64,000 nt of DNA, taken from contig JAHEWK010000008.1 in the NCBI GenBank assembly GCA_020740775.1, positions 310,001-374,000 of the forward strand. Direction: 5' to 3'. This stretch comes from Ilyonectria destructans (Eukaryota; Ascomycota; Sordariomycetes; Hypocreales; Nectriaceae). The notes below the pieces were generated by a model. It ran no database searches, had not been told where the DNA came from, and was given only the letters and a program-made list of their open reading frames with translations. Numbering within the stretch: position 1 is the first letter of the stretch; every line of letters starts with the position of its first letter. Below, piece after piece: positions 22,600 through 33,314 of this stretch. The translations under genes and the position numbers were made by a program.

Positions 22600-24258
22600 T
22601 TAGCCCTCGTCTGTCGAGGTGGGCTTGTACATGATCGTCGTAACATACTACTCACCAGTCAGTCATCTCATCCTGCTCTAGACCAGTGTCAACGGAAGTC
22701 TTACCTTGTTCCTGTATCGAGTTGTTGCGGAGACGGCTAGGATGTTGTTCTTGATGCTGCTGGTAGCAAGGTGGTTCAGAATGGTGTGGTTGGGCATGTT
22801 GAGGACGCTGTTGTCGTCCTTCAGCAGAGTCGCGGCGTTCAACACGGGCTTGCTGAGGAAGCCTGGTAGACCAGGCGGGTTGGGCAGCTTCTCGATGGCT
22901 GAGACGGCATACTGATACGCGAGCGAGTCCTCGGACTGGTCAAAGTCCACCAGGTACGCAGGGATCGGGTGGCGGTAACTCTCGACGGGAAGCACTTCCT
23001 TGCCCTTGGACGGCTGCGGTTGATGGGGCATAGGCTGATGCTCATGTGTCTGGGTCGCGGGCTCGACCTCGGTGGGCTTGGGCGCGGGCAGCGGAGGGAT
23101 GACCTGCAGGGCGTCGTCGGGGTTGACCTCGATGTAGTTGACGAGGTTGTTTCCGAAGTCGACCGTGGTGGGCAGGTCCGGAGACGTCTGCATAATCCCG
23201 TCCACCAGGAAGCGGACATGGTGAGTGCCGGGGAGGATGTGGATGGTGGCTGCGAAGCAACCGGGGCTGCCCTCTCTGTTTCCCCGACATGTCAGCATTT
23301 CCAAAACCAGATATACGGCGGCACCTATATGTACGCGGTCCTCGTTACAGCGTGTCGGGCTGAGCCGAGCGTGACACGCATCCGAGACGGTTGAGCATAG
23401 ATAAGGCAGCCACCGCGGCACAGAGGACGCGGGCAGCCGCCTTGATGTCTCGGACGGAGGTAACCATGGAATAACGAGAAAGAGATGGACTACTCACACT
23501 GGATGGAGACGCTGCTTTCGATTCCACTGGAAGATTGTGCCCGTCACGTAGATCTTATCGCCTCCGCGACGCCACTCGAGCTTGGTCGGGACCGTAGGCC
23601 GGGTCTTGTCGACGCGCAGCTCCTCACCCTCCTCCTCGTCGACAGTGGTTGCGCTGAGGGCGGAGCTCTTGCGTGTCATGCCGTCTGAAGAATCGATGTG
23701 CTCGACGTCCGGGAGAGCTGTGTCCTGCTCGGGAGCGAGGATCGGGGAGCCGGGGGTGTGGACTTCCTCCTCGATGGGGAGGGGCAGTCGCGGGGGGCGA
23801 GTCAGGTACATGTCGGTGATGCTGCCGTTGGAGACGAGGGGGAGTTCGGCCTGAACCGAGTGGTGAGAGCGCAGCGAGGAGGACTCGAAGGGCACGGCGA
23901 CGGGTTTGGAGGGCTCGTCACGAATCGCGGACTTGGCCTCGGCGGGCTTGGCCTCAGCGGCGGCGGCGGCGGCGGTGGGCTTGACGGGGGCCGAGGCGTT
24001 GCTGTGGGGGGAGCCGCTGAGGGACGAGACGGCGGTGGTGGGCAGGCTCTTGGGCCGGTTGACGATGGTGGAGCCCTGGGCCTGGGCGAGCGAGGGCTCC
24101 GGCGGTGCGGCGGAGCGGTGGGTGTGGCCGGGGATGATGTTGCGGGCGTCCTTGCGGTGCTGGCGGGGCGAGTCGTGGACCGAGCCCGGGGCCGACGCCG
24201 ACGGCGTGGACGACGTCGGCGTCACAGGCTTGGACGAGGTGGACGGATTGTTGCCCAT
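22600..24258 (-). CDS. SNF1/AMPK kinase complex beta subunit
   Basis: Regulatory beta subunit of the SNF1 glucose-derepression kinase, the scaffold that joins the catalytic alpha and gamma subunits. Exons on the minus strand: 24258-23498, 23275-22705 and 22647-22600, giving 459 residues. The start MGNNPSTSS is a good N-myristoylation signal. Residues about 10-220 are Ser/Ala/Pro rich and probably disordered. A CBM48 glycogen-binding domain follows (about 228-312: KLEWRRGGDKIYVTGTIFQW, then LPGTHHVRFLVDG). The C-terminal AMPKBI interaction domain runs about 355-459 (HPIPAYLVDF, PNHTILNHLATSSIKNNIL) and ends YVTTIMYKPTSTDEG from a 48-nt last exon. It corresponds to yeast Gal83/Sip2. The family assignment is secure; which paralogue name applies is not. 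Confidence 0.95.
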
Positions 24259-25396
24259 GGTTGCGGTTGCGGGTGCGCCCTGTGGTCGTTGGTGGTCGTT
24301 GGCTAAGCGGGGGAAAGCCCCGGTGCCGTTGCGGGTTGGGGAGGTTGAGAGTTGAAGGTTGAGAGTCGGATGTCCAAGCGCCGAGTGTGGAGTGATGTGG
24401 AGGTGGAGGTGGTGGAGGTGGGAGGTTCAAGGCGGGAGGACGAAAGGAGCGACGGGCGGCTTATCGCGATAGCACTCGAAGCCGGCGTTCTGTATGTATG
24501 GCTCACGGCGAAACCGTCCAAGTCGTCGAGTCGTCGAGTCGCTGGTTCTCTTTTATCTATTGCGACAATGACGACACTCGCATCCAGAATCAAGGGCTGC
24601 GGCAGTATCGCATCAACAGGGCCCCCCAATTAAATCAGCAGCGCGCCCCCGAACGCAGCTACGCACAGCGCTGGCGTTGTGTAGCCGCGGGAGAGCTGTC
24701 AAAGGAGGAGAAAAAAAAAGGGCGCCGGGCTCGATTGCGTGTGGACCGAGGCGATTCGATTCGCGCAGCGCCGTGTGTCGTGTTTCGGGTTGCGTCGTGA
24801 TGAGGAGCTGCTTTGTCCCACGTCGCGTTTGCGGGATTGTTCGTTCGGTCTGGCGATGGTTGGATTTGTTGGACCCCGTTTTGGTGTCGCTGTCGCGGGG
24901 GAAGAGTGGAGAGAGATGGTGGGAGGTGGGAGGACGTGGCTCAACCGTGGGCTGGGATGTGATGGGAGTGATGGGAGTTAAAGAGCGACTTGGAGGTGAC
25001 CTTGTCTACCACCAATACTGCACATCAACACATGTATACATGCAGCCTCTCTCAGTACCTACTAGCATCTACTATATCAAGCTCCAGGGGCTTCTAGTGG
25101 CTGGGGTTGGCATGCCGTAGTGGGGTGAGACGGGGCCGCCTGCTATGCAAACAGCTCCCTTGTACGGAGTACAGCACAATAATTAAAGCTCCCTCTACCT
25201 ACATCAACGTATCCATATCCAATCCGCGACACCAACCCATTTTCTCTTGGATCAAACACACCGTAAACTCAGCCTTTCATTTCCTCCAGCCCCCTCTTGA
25301 AATCGTCTCCGATAATGTCGTGACCTCATTCAACCCGCCTCAGCATCCCGCAGCTCAACACAGAGAGCATCATTGTCAACATCGCCAGCCGCTAAG
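24259..25396. promoter_or_regulatory. Divergent promoter region, SNF1-beta and small membrane protein
   Basis: About 1.1 kb between divergent starts with no supported gene. It contains a GTCGAGTC repeat near 24525 and a TACGGAGTAC palindrome near 25155. The last 200 bases are pyrimidine rich and probably form the leader of the 25397 gene. Confidence 0.5.
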
Positions 25397-26102
25397 ATGG
25401 CCGACTCGTCCCCGATAACCTCGGCCTCCCACTCCTCCAGCTCTATCCTCTCGCTCCTCCTCGACGCCCTCGCCGCCATCTTCTCTTTCCTCTACTCCAT
25501 CCGCTGGTCCCTCCGCCTCTCCCAGCTATTATCCCTGTTCGCCCTTCCCTTCCGCCTCATTCTCTATCCCTTGCGTTTCATCACTAGCATATTTCTCACG
25601 CTCTTCGCTCCCGCCATCTACATTGTATCATTTGGTATTTCCGGGGTTCAAGCCCTCGCTTCCTTCTTTGCCAGCCTTGAGGTGAGATTATCTATGCTCC
25701 ACCATGTGAAGACTGGTACACTGACGCATTGGTATAGCCGTTGTACACATTTGTAAGAAACCATTATCTTCATCAACATAGATGATCAATTATCGGAACG
25801 TCGACTCTAACCCTGTCTCCTAGTTCGGTGCAGCAGCAGGTGTGGGCATTTTCGCCGGCATCGTCATCGCCATCTCATCCTCGCTCATCACCTCCCAATT
25901 AGGCATGCAGGACGACGACGACGCCTCCACGGAAAGGTCCAGCTCCAAGCAGGGCTCCCTTCAAGACCCTCAAAGCCGGCGTGATTCGTCTTCTACGGAG
26001 CTCGACTGGCAATGGCTCGACTCGCCCTCGCACCGGCGCAGACCCGCCGCTGGGTTGCTATCGCAGACTATTCACGAGGAGGACGATGATTCTGAATACT
26101 AA
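25397..26102 (+). CDS. Small membrane protein of unknown function
   Basis: I do not recognise a named family. Three coding exons, 25397-25681, a 15-nt microexon 25738-25752 (PLYTF) and 25824-26102, join to 192 residues. The chosen start MADSSPITS is the first ATG of the frame; an upstream TTG is ignored. After a short Ser-rich head come hydrophobic segments: SILSLLLDALAAIFSFLY (about 20-37), a basic amphipathic stretch RWSLRLSQLLSLFALPFRLIL, then FITSIFLTLFAPAIYIVSFG and GVGIFAGIVIAISSSLI, so at least three membrane segments. The C-terminal 80 residues are hydrophilic and Ser/Asp rich (GMQDDDDASTERSSSKQG) with an acidic end, EEDDDSEY. It suits an organelle or ER membrane protein with a cytosolic tail. 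The clean splice sites and domain-like pattern argue for a real gene. Confidence 0.8.
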
Positions 26103-26397
26103 GGTGAACGAAGGTGGTCGTTCCGCTCAAGATAGATGTTTCGGTATGAGTACATGGTCTTACAGCTTCTCTAGCACACCCGAGATACCCCAATCCCACG
26201 TCGGCTCACGCCGCGTCGCACCTTTCCATGCCATGCAGACCAGTGTTTTGTCTGGCCCTTTAATATAGTCGTCTTGGCTTTCATTCCATCCCTTTGCGCC
26301 GTGTCTCTTGCTTTACTCGGGTTCGCATGTTCTGTTTAATCACTCTTTAACGCCAATTCCAATCCTTCTTGTCATGTGTTGCTGCGACCCGAACATC

Positions 26398-28325
26398 CTA
26401 TCTTCGGTATACATCGCGATCCGGCCTCTCCCGGTCTCGCGATCGCTCGTGTCGAGGCGATCGGCTACGACTCATGGTTCCGCGGTCTCTGTCATACCGT
26501 CGGTCCTCCCTGCTATTGCGACGTCGGCGTTCATCCCGGGGACGGTCATCTCGAGGGCGATCGTCTCTGGGGGGACGGTCGTCCCTTCGTCGGGGCGCTC
26601 CATCATCCCGCTTGTAGGCAGGTATGTAAGTGTCAATATCGGCACCACCTCGAGGTCCAGGCGCACCGCGTCCCCGAGGCCCTCGATCCCGATAATCACC
26701 TTCGTCTCCGGGAGGCGGGCGAGAGGGCGGTGGTCCTCGCTCCCGCTGCCACGCCGGTCGGCGGTCTTCAGGTCCGTTCCGGTACCGACCATTAGCCCCG
26801 TTGCGTCCGTTTCCGTAGGGGTCGTTACTGTTGAAGCCGGCCGTGGCACCATTCGCGTCGGGGCCAATTCCCACCGTTCCTCCCTTGGGAGCCGGAGGGA
26901 GTGCGGCCTTGCGATCGTGGAACTTTCTTCGGTCCAGCTCGTGACTTTCCTCGTACATTGGGATCTCATGCGGCTCCAGGGGCAGGGGCTGCATCTTAAA
27001 GTATGGGTGCTTCAGGGCGTCCACTGCATTGATTCGAGTCCGCCAGTCCAATCTCAGCAGTTCCTTCAGAAGCGAAATGGCTCCTGAGCCATATCTGAGG
27101 GGTAGGGGTTAGATGTTGATTCCACCAATCGAAAAGCAATGGCAACTCACTCTCTGAATCGATTCTGGATGTTACCCGTTCGGGGTCGCGTCGTCAAATG
27201 CTCACCGCCTGGTAACAACTTCCACCTAGGCATATTTTCCTCTGTCGGGGAGCCTATCAGATCCCAGATGATTTCCAGTTGGTGGCTGTCGCTCTCGCCA
27301 GCCAGGATCGGCTTCCGCACCAACATCTCGCCGAAAACGCAGCTGTCTCGAGTGTTAGGACGAAAACAACAAGGCAGCACGAGTAGTTCAAATGCTTACC
27401 CTACTCCCCATACGTCAATAGCGGGGGTGTATTGCCGCAGCTGTAGCAACAGCTCGGGTGGGCGGTACCATCTCGTAACCACCAGACCAGTGTACTCTCG
27501 ACGTCCTTCGCCCATGGCCTGACCGGCCTGGGGAGTCTGTCCCTCGTAATGTCTGGCCAGACCAAAATCGGCAATCTGGAGGATACCTTGGTTGTTGATG
27601 AGCAAGTTGGCGGCCTTCATATCGCGGTGGAGGATCTGATTCTCGTGGAGGTAGCGGAGGCCCTCGAGTAACTGCAGCATGTAACATTTGATCTGGGCCT
27701 CCTTGAATTGAACTGACGGGTTGTCGAGAAGGCCGGAGAGATCGTGGTCCATGTACGGCGTGGCCATGTATACAATGGGTTTCTTGCGCTTATCGGCTGG
27801 GGCAAGTTGCATGAGCAAATGATCGGGCTACGAGGCTGGTAGACAGGAGGCGGGAACTCACTGGATTTGGAAGGGTGTTCGACAGCCATGTCCTCAAGCC
27901 TTAGGATGTTCTTGTGTGACAGGAGCTTGAGAAGCTTGATCTCGCGAAGGGCGGTGATGGGAAACTGTATTGGGTCAGAGAGGTGAAGTCGGAATGGAGG
28001 AGGCGACTCGAGCATGACATACGCCATCCTTTTCGTGGTGCATGATGATTTTCTTCAGGGCGACGATGGCGCCGGTCTTCCGCGATCGGGCTCGGTGAAC
28101 CTCACTATATGGGAAGGCCCAGTGTTAGACAGCATTGGTTGGATAAGTGGTGCCAAGGCCAGGCATGGAGAGGCCATACCCAAATGTTCCCTCGCCCAGC
28201 TTGCCCTGCAGCTCATAGTCGGAGATGCGCGAGCAGCCCAGGAAGCTGGATCGCGGTCGCAGGTGGTTGAGGGCAAAGGTTCGCGGCGAGGTGCCGTCTG
28301 GCGGCGTATCTGTAGGTCGTTCCAT
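26398..28325 (-). CDS. bur1: Cyclin-dependent kinase Bur1/Sgv1 (P-TEFb-like)
   Basis: CDK9-class kinase that phosphorylates the RNA polymerase II CTD and Spt5 during elongation. Six exons on the minus strand: 28325-28180, 28104-28023, 27964-27862, 27796-27400, 27342-27151 and 27094-26398, total 538 residues. Visible motifs: glycine loop GEGTFGEV (about 44-51), catalytic Lys in [27 protein letters not shown] and activation-segment end [19 protein letters not shown] is typical of Bur1 rather than of cell-cycle CDKs. After the kinase domain the tail (about 375-538) is rich in Arg, Asp, Gly and Pro, with repeated RDDRP units and an RS-like end ([17 protein letters not shown]), suggesting RNA or polymerase contacts. 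The 3' end converges on the 25397 gene; the 5' side diverges from asparaginase. Confidence 0.95.
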
Positions 28326-30462
28326 GGCGTCGGGATGGTGATGCGCCGGGTTCTGGGTATCGGGATTGGAGAGGTTTTGGAGAGGTTGGTTGGAAGGTAG
28401 CGGATGGCGCGTCAGGCGAAGGGTGGGCCGTCTTGAAGGCGGACTTGGACTCGCATCGCCTCCTGATGGTTGGTGACGGAATCCGAGAATCGAGTGAAGG
28501 TGGTGGAATTAGGGTGAAGTGGAAATCAAGCCCGGGGGCTGATCCGGCGGAGAGTGAAACGGGGGTGATGGAAAGCTGAGGTTGCGCAAGTCACAACTGT
28601 TCGCCTTTGTCAGGCGTCGTGTGAATCCGCACTATCACGCACCTACCAAGGTAAAGCAAGACAGAACAGGACAATAGGCGAGGCGTACGAAGGCGGTGAG
28701 GCGCGAAAGTTGGGCAGAATTTCCCACACGGGCCAGGGCCGGGGGTCACGTCGCTGCAAGCCTGCAAGGTAGGTACGTAGAGTTCTGTACTAGAGGTAAG
28801 CCTGGCTGGAGCACATGGACTTGCCGTGTACTTCGTATGGGAGTCCAGACCCTGGAAGCCAGAGCACGGTGAAAGACGTCATATTTGGATGTCTACTCGT
28901 TCCCCTTTCTCCGTATGCTCTATAGGTACTTGCGAAGCATCCCACGGTGTCGCATCACATCACATCATAACTGAGCCCACCGGTATGCACGACAACCTGA
29001 CTTCTGCGACCCTTAATCACCGACGCAAGCTCCCCGGACTGTGAAAACAAAAGGCCGGATTTTGACGGCGTAGGGCGGCCCGGAAATCGGAGCTGTTCTA
29101 TCCTTCGCCCTGCACGCGCCTGCCGTTCTGCGCTTCTGCTTGGGTGGTTTCCCTTCGCGCGCCAGTGGCCACCCAGCACGAATCCACCTTCCGAAAACAC
29201 ATTGGCCTAGGCAGTGGCCGGTTGATGACGCTGTTGTCCAAAGCGGCCGGAAAACCCACTTTGTTCTAGTGGGGGAAGGCCCCGTCGACGCCTCCGACTG
29301 CCCGAACCGTCCTGTAGTGCTGGGTTTTTTTTTTCTTCTTCGCCGGCTTCTGATTCTTCTCTCTTGTCCCAGACCCATCTAGATCATCTAGACCCATCCA
29401 AATCATCTAGACCATCCAGACCATCCATGCCCAGATCGGTGCCCACGACGAACGCCCAGAGGCGAAGGAGAACGGCCCGGACCAACCAACCGCTGTAGCA
29501 TGCCACCCCCGCTGTCGGTGGTGGTCGATTGTATTTCTCTGGGGTAATAGTGACAAGAGTCGTCCGCCTCGCAAAGGGACGTCGAAACTACCGAAATGAA
29601 TGGCATGGTCCGGCTTCCAATTACCGGCATACGGACACCGTCAATCAGTCTAGTCACATGGGCCATGCCATGCATGTCCGACGTTCGGGCTGGGCTGGTC
29701 AGCTGGGCCACGGCTGGCTAGGTCAACAACACCAAGCCTCTCGAACTCGCGGATAAGAGAGCGACAAGAGCCACCATTTTTTTCCAGGTGGGAAACACAA
29801 CATTCGATGCTACGCTATTACTCCACAGGAAGGAGCAGAAAGAGGAGAACCCAACTGAGAGAGAAAAAGAGACAAGAAAAAACCCACTAACCGCGCGAAT
29901 GCACCATGTGACTTGGGTTATTGCGCGTGTGTGATCCCATCATCTTCTCTCACTCGCCAATTCAAAGCGACGTCGAGTTGCTATTACCCCTCGGAAACTC
30001 CAAAAGGATCCACTTGATCACTCTCTTGCGTTTTCTCACCCAGGTTTCGCGCATCCCCGGCATCGCCTCTAAAGAGGAGCCGCCTCCCTCTTTTTTTTTT
30101 CTGCTTCTGAGTTGCAATTTTCTTCTTTTTCTTCTTTTTCTTCTTTCTCTTCTCATTCCCTCAGCAAATTCGCATCTACTCTTGGTTGATCTCACTGGTT
30201 TAGCCGCCTTTACGCCTTTCACGCCCCTCCCCCGCCACTAACACTAACGCACCTTGTTATCGCGACGTCACACACCCACCAACACAGGCACAGCTTGGTT
30301 GCGCCCGCTCTCACCTCTCACTCTCGTCATCACGCCTCTTGCAGGAGATTCACTGGCCCTTGGCTCTCTTATCTCCCAATATCTTATCTTTATCCCCCTC
30401 CTCTCTCCTCTTTTTTTTCTTTTCCCTGTCCCTCGCAAACACACACGCCCAAGACGAACGAG
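28326..30462. promoter_or_regulatory. Divergent promoter region, BUR1 and asparaginase
   Basis: About 2.1 kb between divergent starts, without a supported gene. It holds a degenerate ATCTAGACCATCC repeat at 29371-29430 and poly-pyrimidine runs near 30090-30160 and 30395-30430 that probably belong to the asparaginase leader. Confidence 0.5.
29371..29430 (+). repeat. Degenerate tandem repeat of ATCTAGACCATCC type
   Basis: Sixty bases are made of overlapping imperfect copies of (A)TC(T)AGACC(C)ATC units, about five in all. The tract is non-coding. Confidence 0.6.
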
Positions 30463-32417
30463 ATGTCTGATTATCAGCCACCGTCTCCCCAAGCCAATGG
30501 CAACGGCAGTGTCTATGGCAGCGTCCATGGCAGTGTCAACAACGGCGGGTTCAACAGCGGCGGTTTCAGCAATAGCAGCATCCTTAACGGCGGATTTAAC
30601 AACGGCGGGTTCAACAATGGCAGTGTCAACAACGGCAGTGTCGTGAGCCCCAGTGTCGCCAATCGTAGCCGCCATGGCAGCCGCAGTAGCAATAGCTTTG
30701 GTCGCATCCAGACCGAAGCCGAGACCAAATATCCCGAGTCCCGCGTCCTTATCATCGGCACCGGAGGCACCATCTGCATGCAACAAACCCCCGATGGCCT
30801 TCAGCCAACTAGTAATTTCCTCGAAAATGCCATGGCCCCAAGGCCGTCGTTTAACGATTTTAGCCCCAAAGGTATGTTTTCGACCCCACTTACTGTTTGT
30901 TCGCCAAGACAACCCCCATGCTCCCGACTTATCATGACATGAATCCATCATGACACTCCTCCCCTGCACCACCACTACCCCCTTCAAACCACTACATACA
31001 CGTCCTCAATCAAGTCACCATCCTAACACAAACCACAGTAACTCTCCCTGCCTACCGTAATGGACAGCGCATCCACATTGACTCCCTTCGCACCCCGCCT
31101 ACCGCCTACGATCGCCACGTCCGCTATGGTATCCTCGAGTTCAACCCCCTCCTCGATTCTAGCTCCATCGAGGCCCACGACTGGGATGCCATGGCGATGG
31201 CCGTTCACGAAAACTACCACCTCTTTGACGGCTTCGTCATCCTCCACGGCACTGACTCGCTCGCTTACACTGCCTCTGCCCTCTCTTTCATGATGAACAG
31301 CCTCGGCAAGCCCGTCATCCTCACTGGCTCCCAGGCCCCCATCTTTTCTCTCCAGTCCGACGGCGTTGACAACCTCCTCGGATCCCTCATCATCGCCGGC
31401 ACCTTTGTCATCCCCGAGGTCTGTCTCTTCTTCCACCACCGCCTCTACCGCGGCAACCGCAGCACCAAGGTCTCCGCCACAAACTTCGAGGCTTTTGACA
31501 GCCCCAATGCTGAGCCTCTCGCCACCGTCAATGGCCTCGGAATCACTGTCAACTGGCCCCTCGTCCAGCGACCAACCACCATCGCCAAGTTCCACATCTC
31601 CAAGGGCCTCGACACCACCCACGTCGCCTGTCTGCGCGTCTTCCCCGGCATCAAGCCCGAGATGATTGACTCTGTCCTTCACCTGCCCGACCTGCGCGGC
31701 CTCATCCTCGAGACCTTCGGCATGGGCAACATCCCTGGCGGCTCCGATGGGCAGCTGACCCGTGTCATCAAGGCCGCCGTCGCCCGCGGCATCGTCGTTG
31801 TCAACGTCAGCCAGTGTGTTAACGGCTTCGTCTCCCCCGTATACGGGCCGGGCACCCTCCTCGGCCGCGCCGGTGTCATCTTCGGTCTGGACCTCACCGC
31901 CGAAGCTGCCCTCACCAAGCTCTCCTATCTACTTGCCCTCCCCGGCCTCACCCCCAAGGACATTAGTGACCAGCTCTCCCGCTCCCTTCGCGGCGAGATG
32001 ACGGAAATCGCCCACCAGAGCTTCTCTCACCCTGCCGGCTCCCTCGACTTCGCTGCCGCCCACTTGACGCGTGATGAGATGGCCTTCAGCGCCCTGGGCT
32101 ATGCCATTGAGAACGGCGAGCTTACCCTTGTCAAGGAGCTGCTGCAGGGCGAGGGCAGCCACATGCTCAAGCAGTCTGACTACGCCGGCAACACGGCCGT
32201 CCACCTCGCCGCCGTCGCCGGCAGCACCGAGATCCTCCTCGAACTACTGCACCGTGGCGCCAGCGTCCACGAGCGCAACAAGGCAAACAACTCTGCCCTC
32301 TTCGTCGCCGTCAAGTCAGGCAAGGAGCCTTGCGCCCAGCTTCTCCGTCTCGCTGGTGCGCACTTGTCCGTCGAGGAGAGAGAGTGTCTGCCTGGTGGCC
32401 GCGAGAGCCCAATGTGA
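30463..32417 (+). CDS. L-asparaginase (type I-like) with ankyrin repeats
   Basis: Hydrolyses L-asparagine to aspartate and ammonia. Two exons, 30463-30871 and 31039-32417, give 595 residues. Residues about 5-75 are a low-complexity Asn/Gly/Ser segment of repeated NGGFN, NNGSV and YGSVHGS units. The asparaginase domain follows (about 95-450): IIGTGGTICM carries the first catalytic Thr, HGTDSLAYTAS the second Thr-Asp pair, and LTGSQAPIFS and FGMGNIPG are family signatures. The C-terminal 120 residues hold about two to three ankyrin repeats (SDYAGNTAVHLAAVAGSTEILLEL, with ERNKANNSALFVAVKSG next). There is no signal peptide, so it is probably intracellular. The domain order asparaginase-ankyrin matches mammalian 60-kDa lysophospholipase and bacterial type I-like enzymes. 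The second motif has Ser where Thr is usual (HGTDS for HGTDT). Confidence 0.94.
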
Positions 32418-33314
32418 TAGTGCGTGTCGATTTTGCATGCTAAAAGGATATAAGCGAACAGAACAGGACAAAAAGCAATAGAATGCCTTTGGATGATTAT
32501 GAATTTGACAACATTTTTGGAGTTAGTTTAGTTGCATGGAGATATCTAGCGAATGGTCCTGGACAACGGGTTTGTCTCTGGTGGAAAATGGAAGTGCTCG
32601 GCCTGTTTCCAGGTCCCGAAAGTTCAATAAACATCATACAATAAGAGCATTTCTCGCAGCACTTATGCGTGATTCACTTCCCTTATTAACGTCAAAGACT
32701 TGGACATCCTCCCTTCCCACTGAATTGTGGTCAAATGTCGAGTACATTTGTTGACACGGCGGCAGTGATAAATCTACCTTATACGAGAAGCATTTGACTA
32801 TCACGGAGACTAAGAGAGGATTTTGCACTCTGGTGATAGGTTTGGTTTCCCAGGTACTAAGCAGTACTGTGAATCTAGTGACCAGGATGAGATAGCACAT
32901 CATGATCAACGCCAGCTTAAATATCATACACGAGTGAAGCTGTCGTCACAGTTTCTATATACGATGCCCCAAGCTTGGACAGCTCAACTAACATCGTGAT
33001 TTGCAGAAGTAAGAGATAAATAAAGGCCTCACCCATGGTAGTTCTCCCCGTACGTCCCAGTTCAATGCCTGTGCTCGTCTTGTAACAAAACGAAGCCCTC
33101 GCCGCAAGTCCAAATCTCTTTCACAACCATCCTTTGTCTTGTCTCGTGTGCGTTCCCGTTCCAATACCAAAGAAACGCCTGCGCCCGTGACGACGGCTAT
33201 AGATACTTTACGATAGTGCTTTTGAAGTAGGCTGATATGCTAAACACCGAGGTCCAGGGCTGGGCTGACACTGCCCTTCTTAATGCACGTCTCGCTCAGC
33301 GGCTTGCTGGCGAA
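32418..33314. other. Convergent 3' region, asparaginase and Ubp15 gene
   Basis: About 0.9 kb of relatively AT-rich DNA between two convergent stop codons. A CAATAAAC poly(A)-like signal lies near 32625. No gene is supported. Confidence 0.55.
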
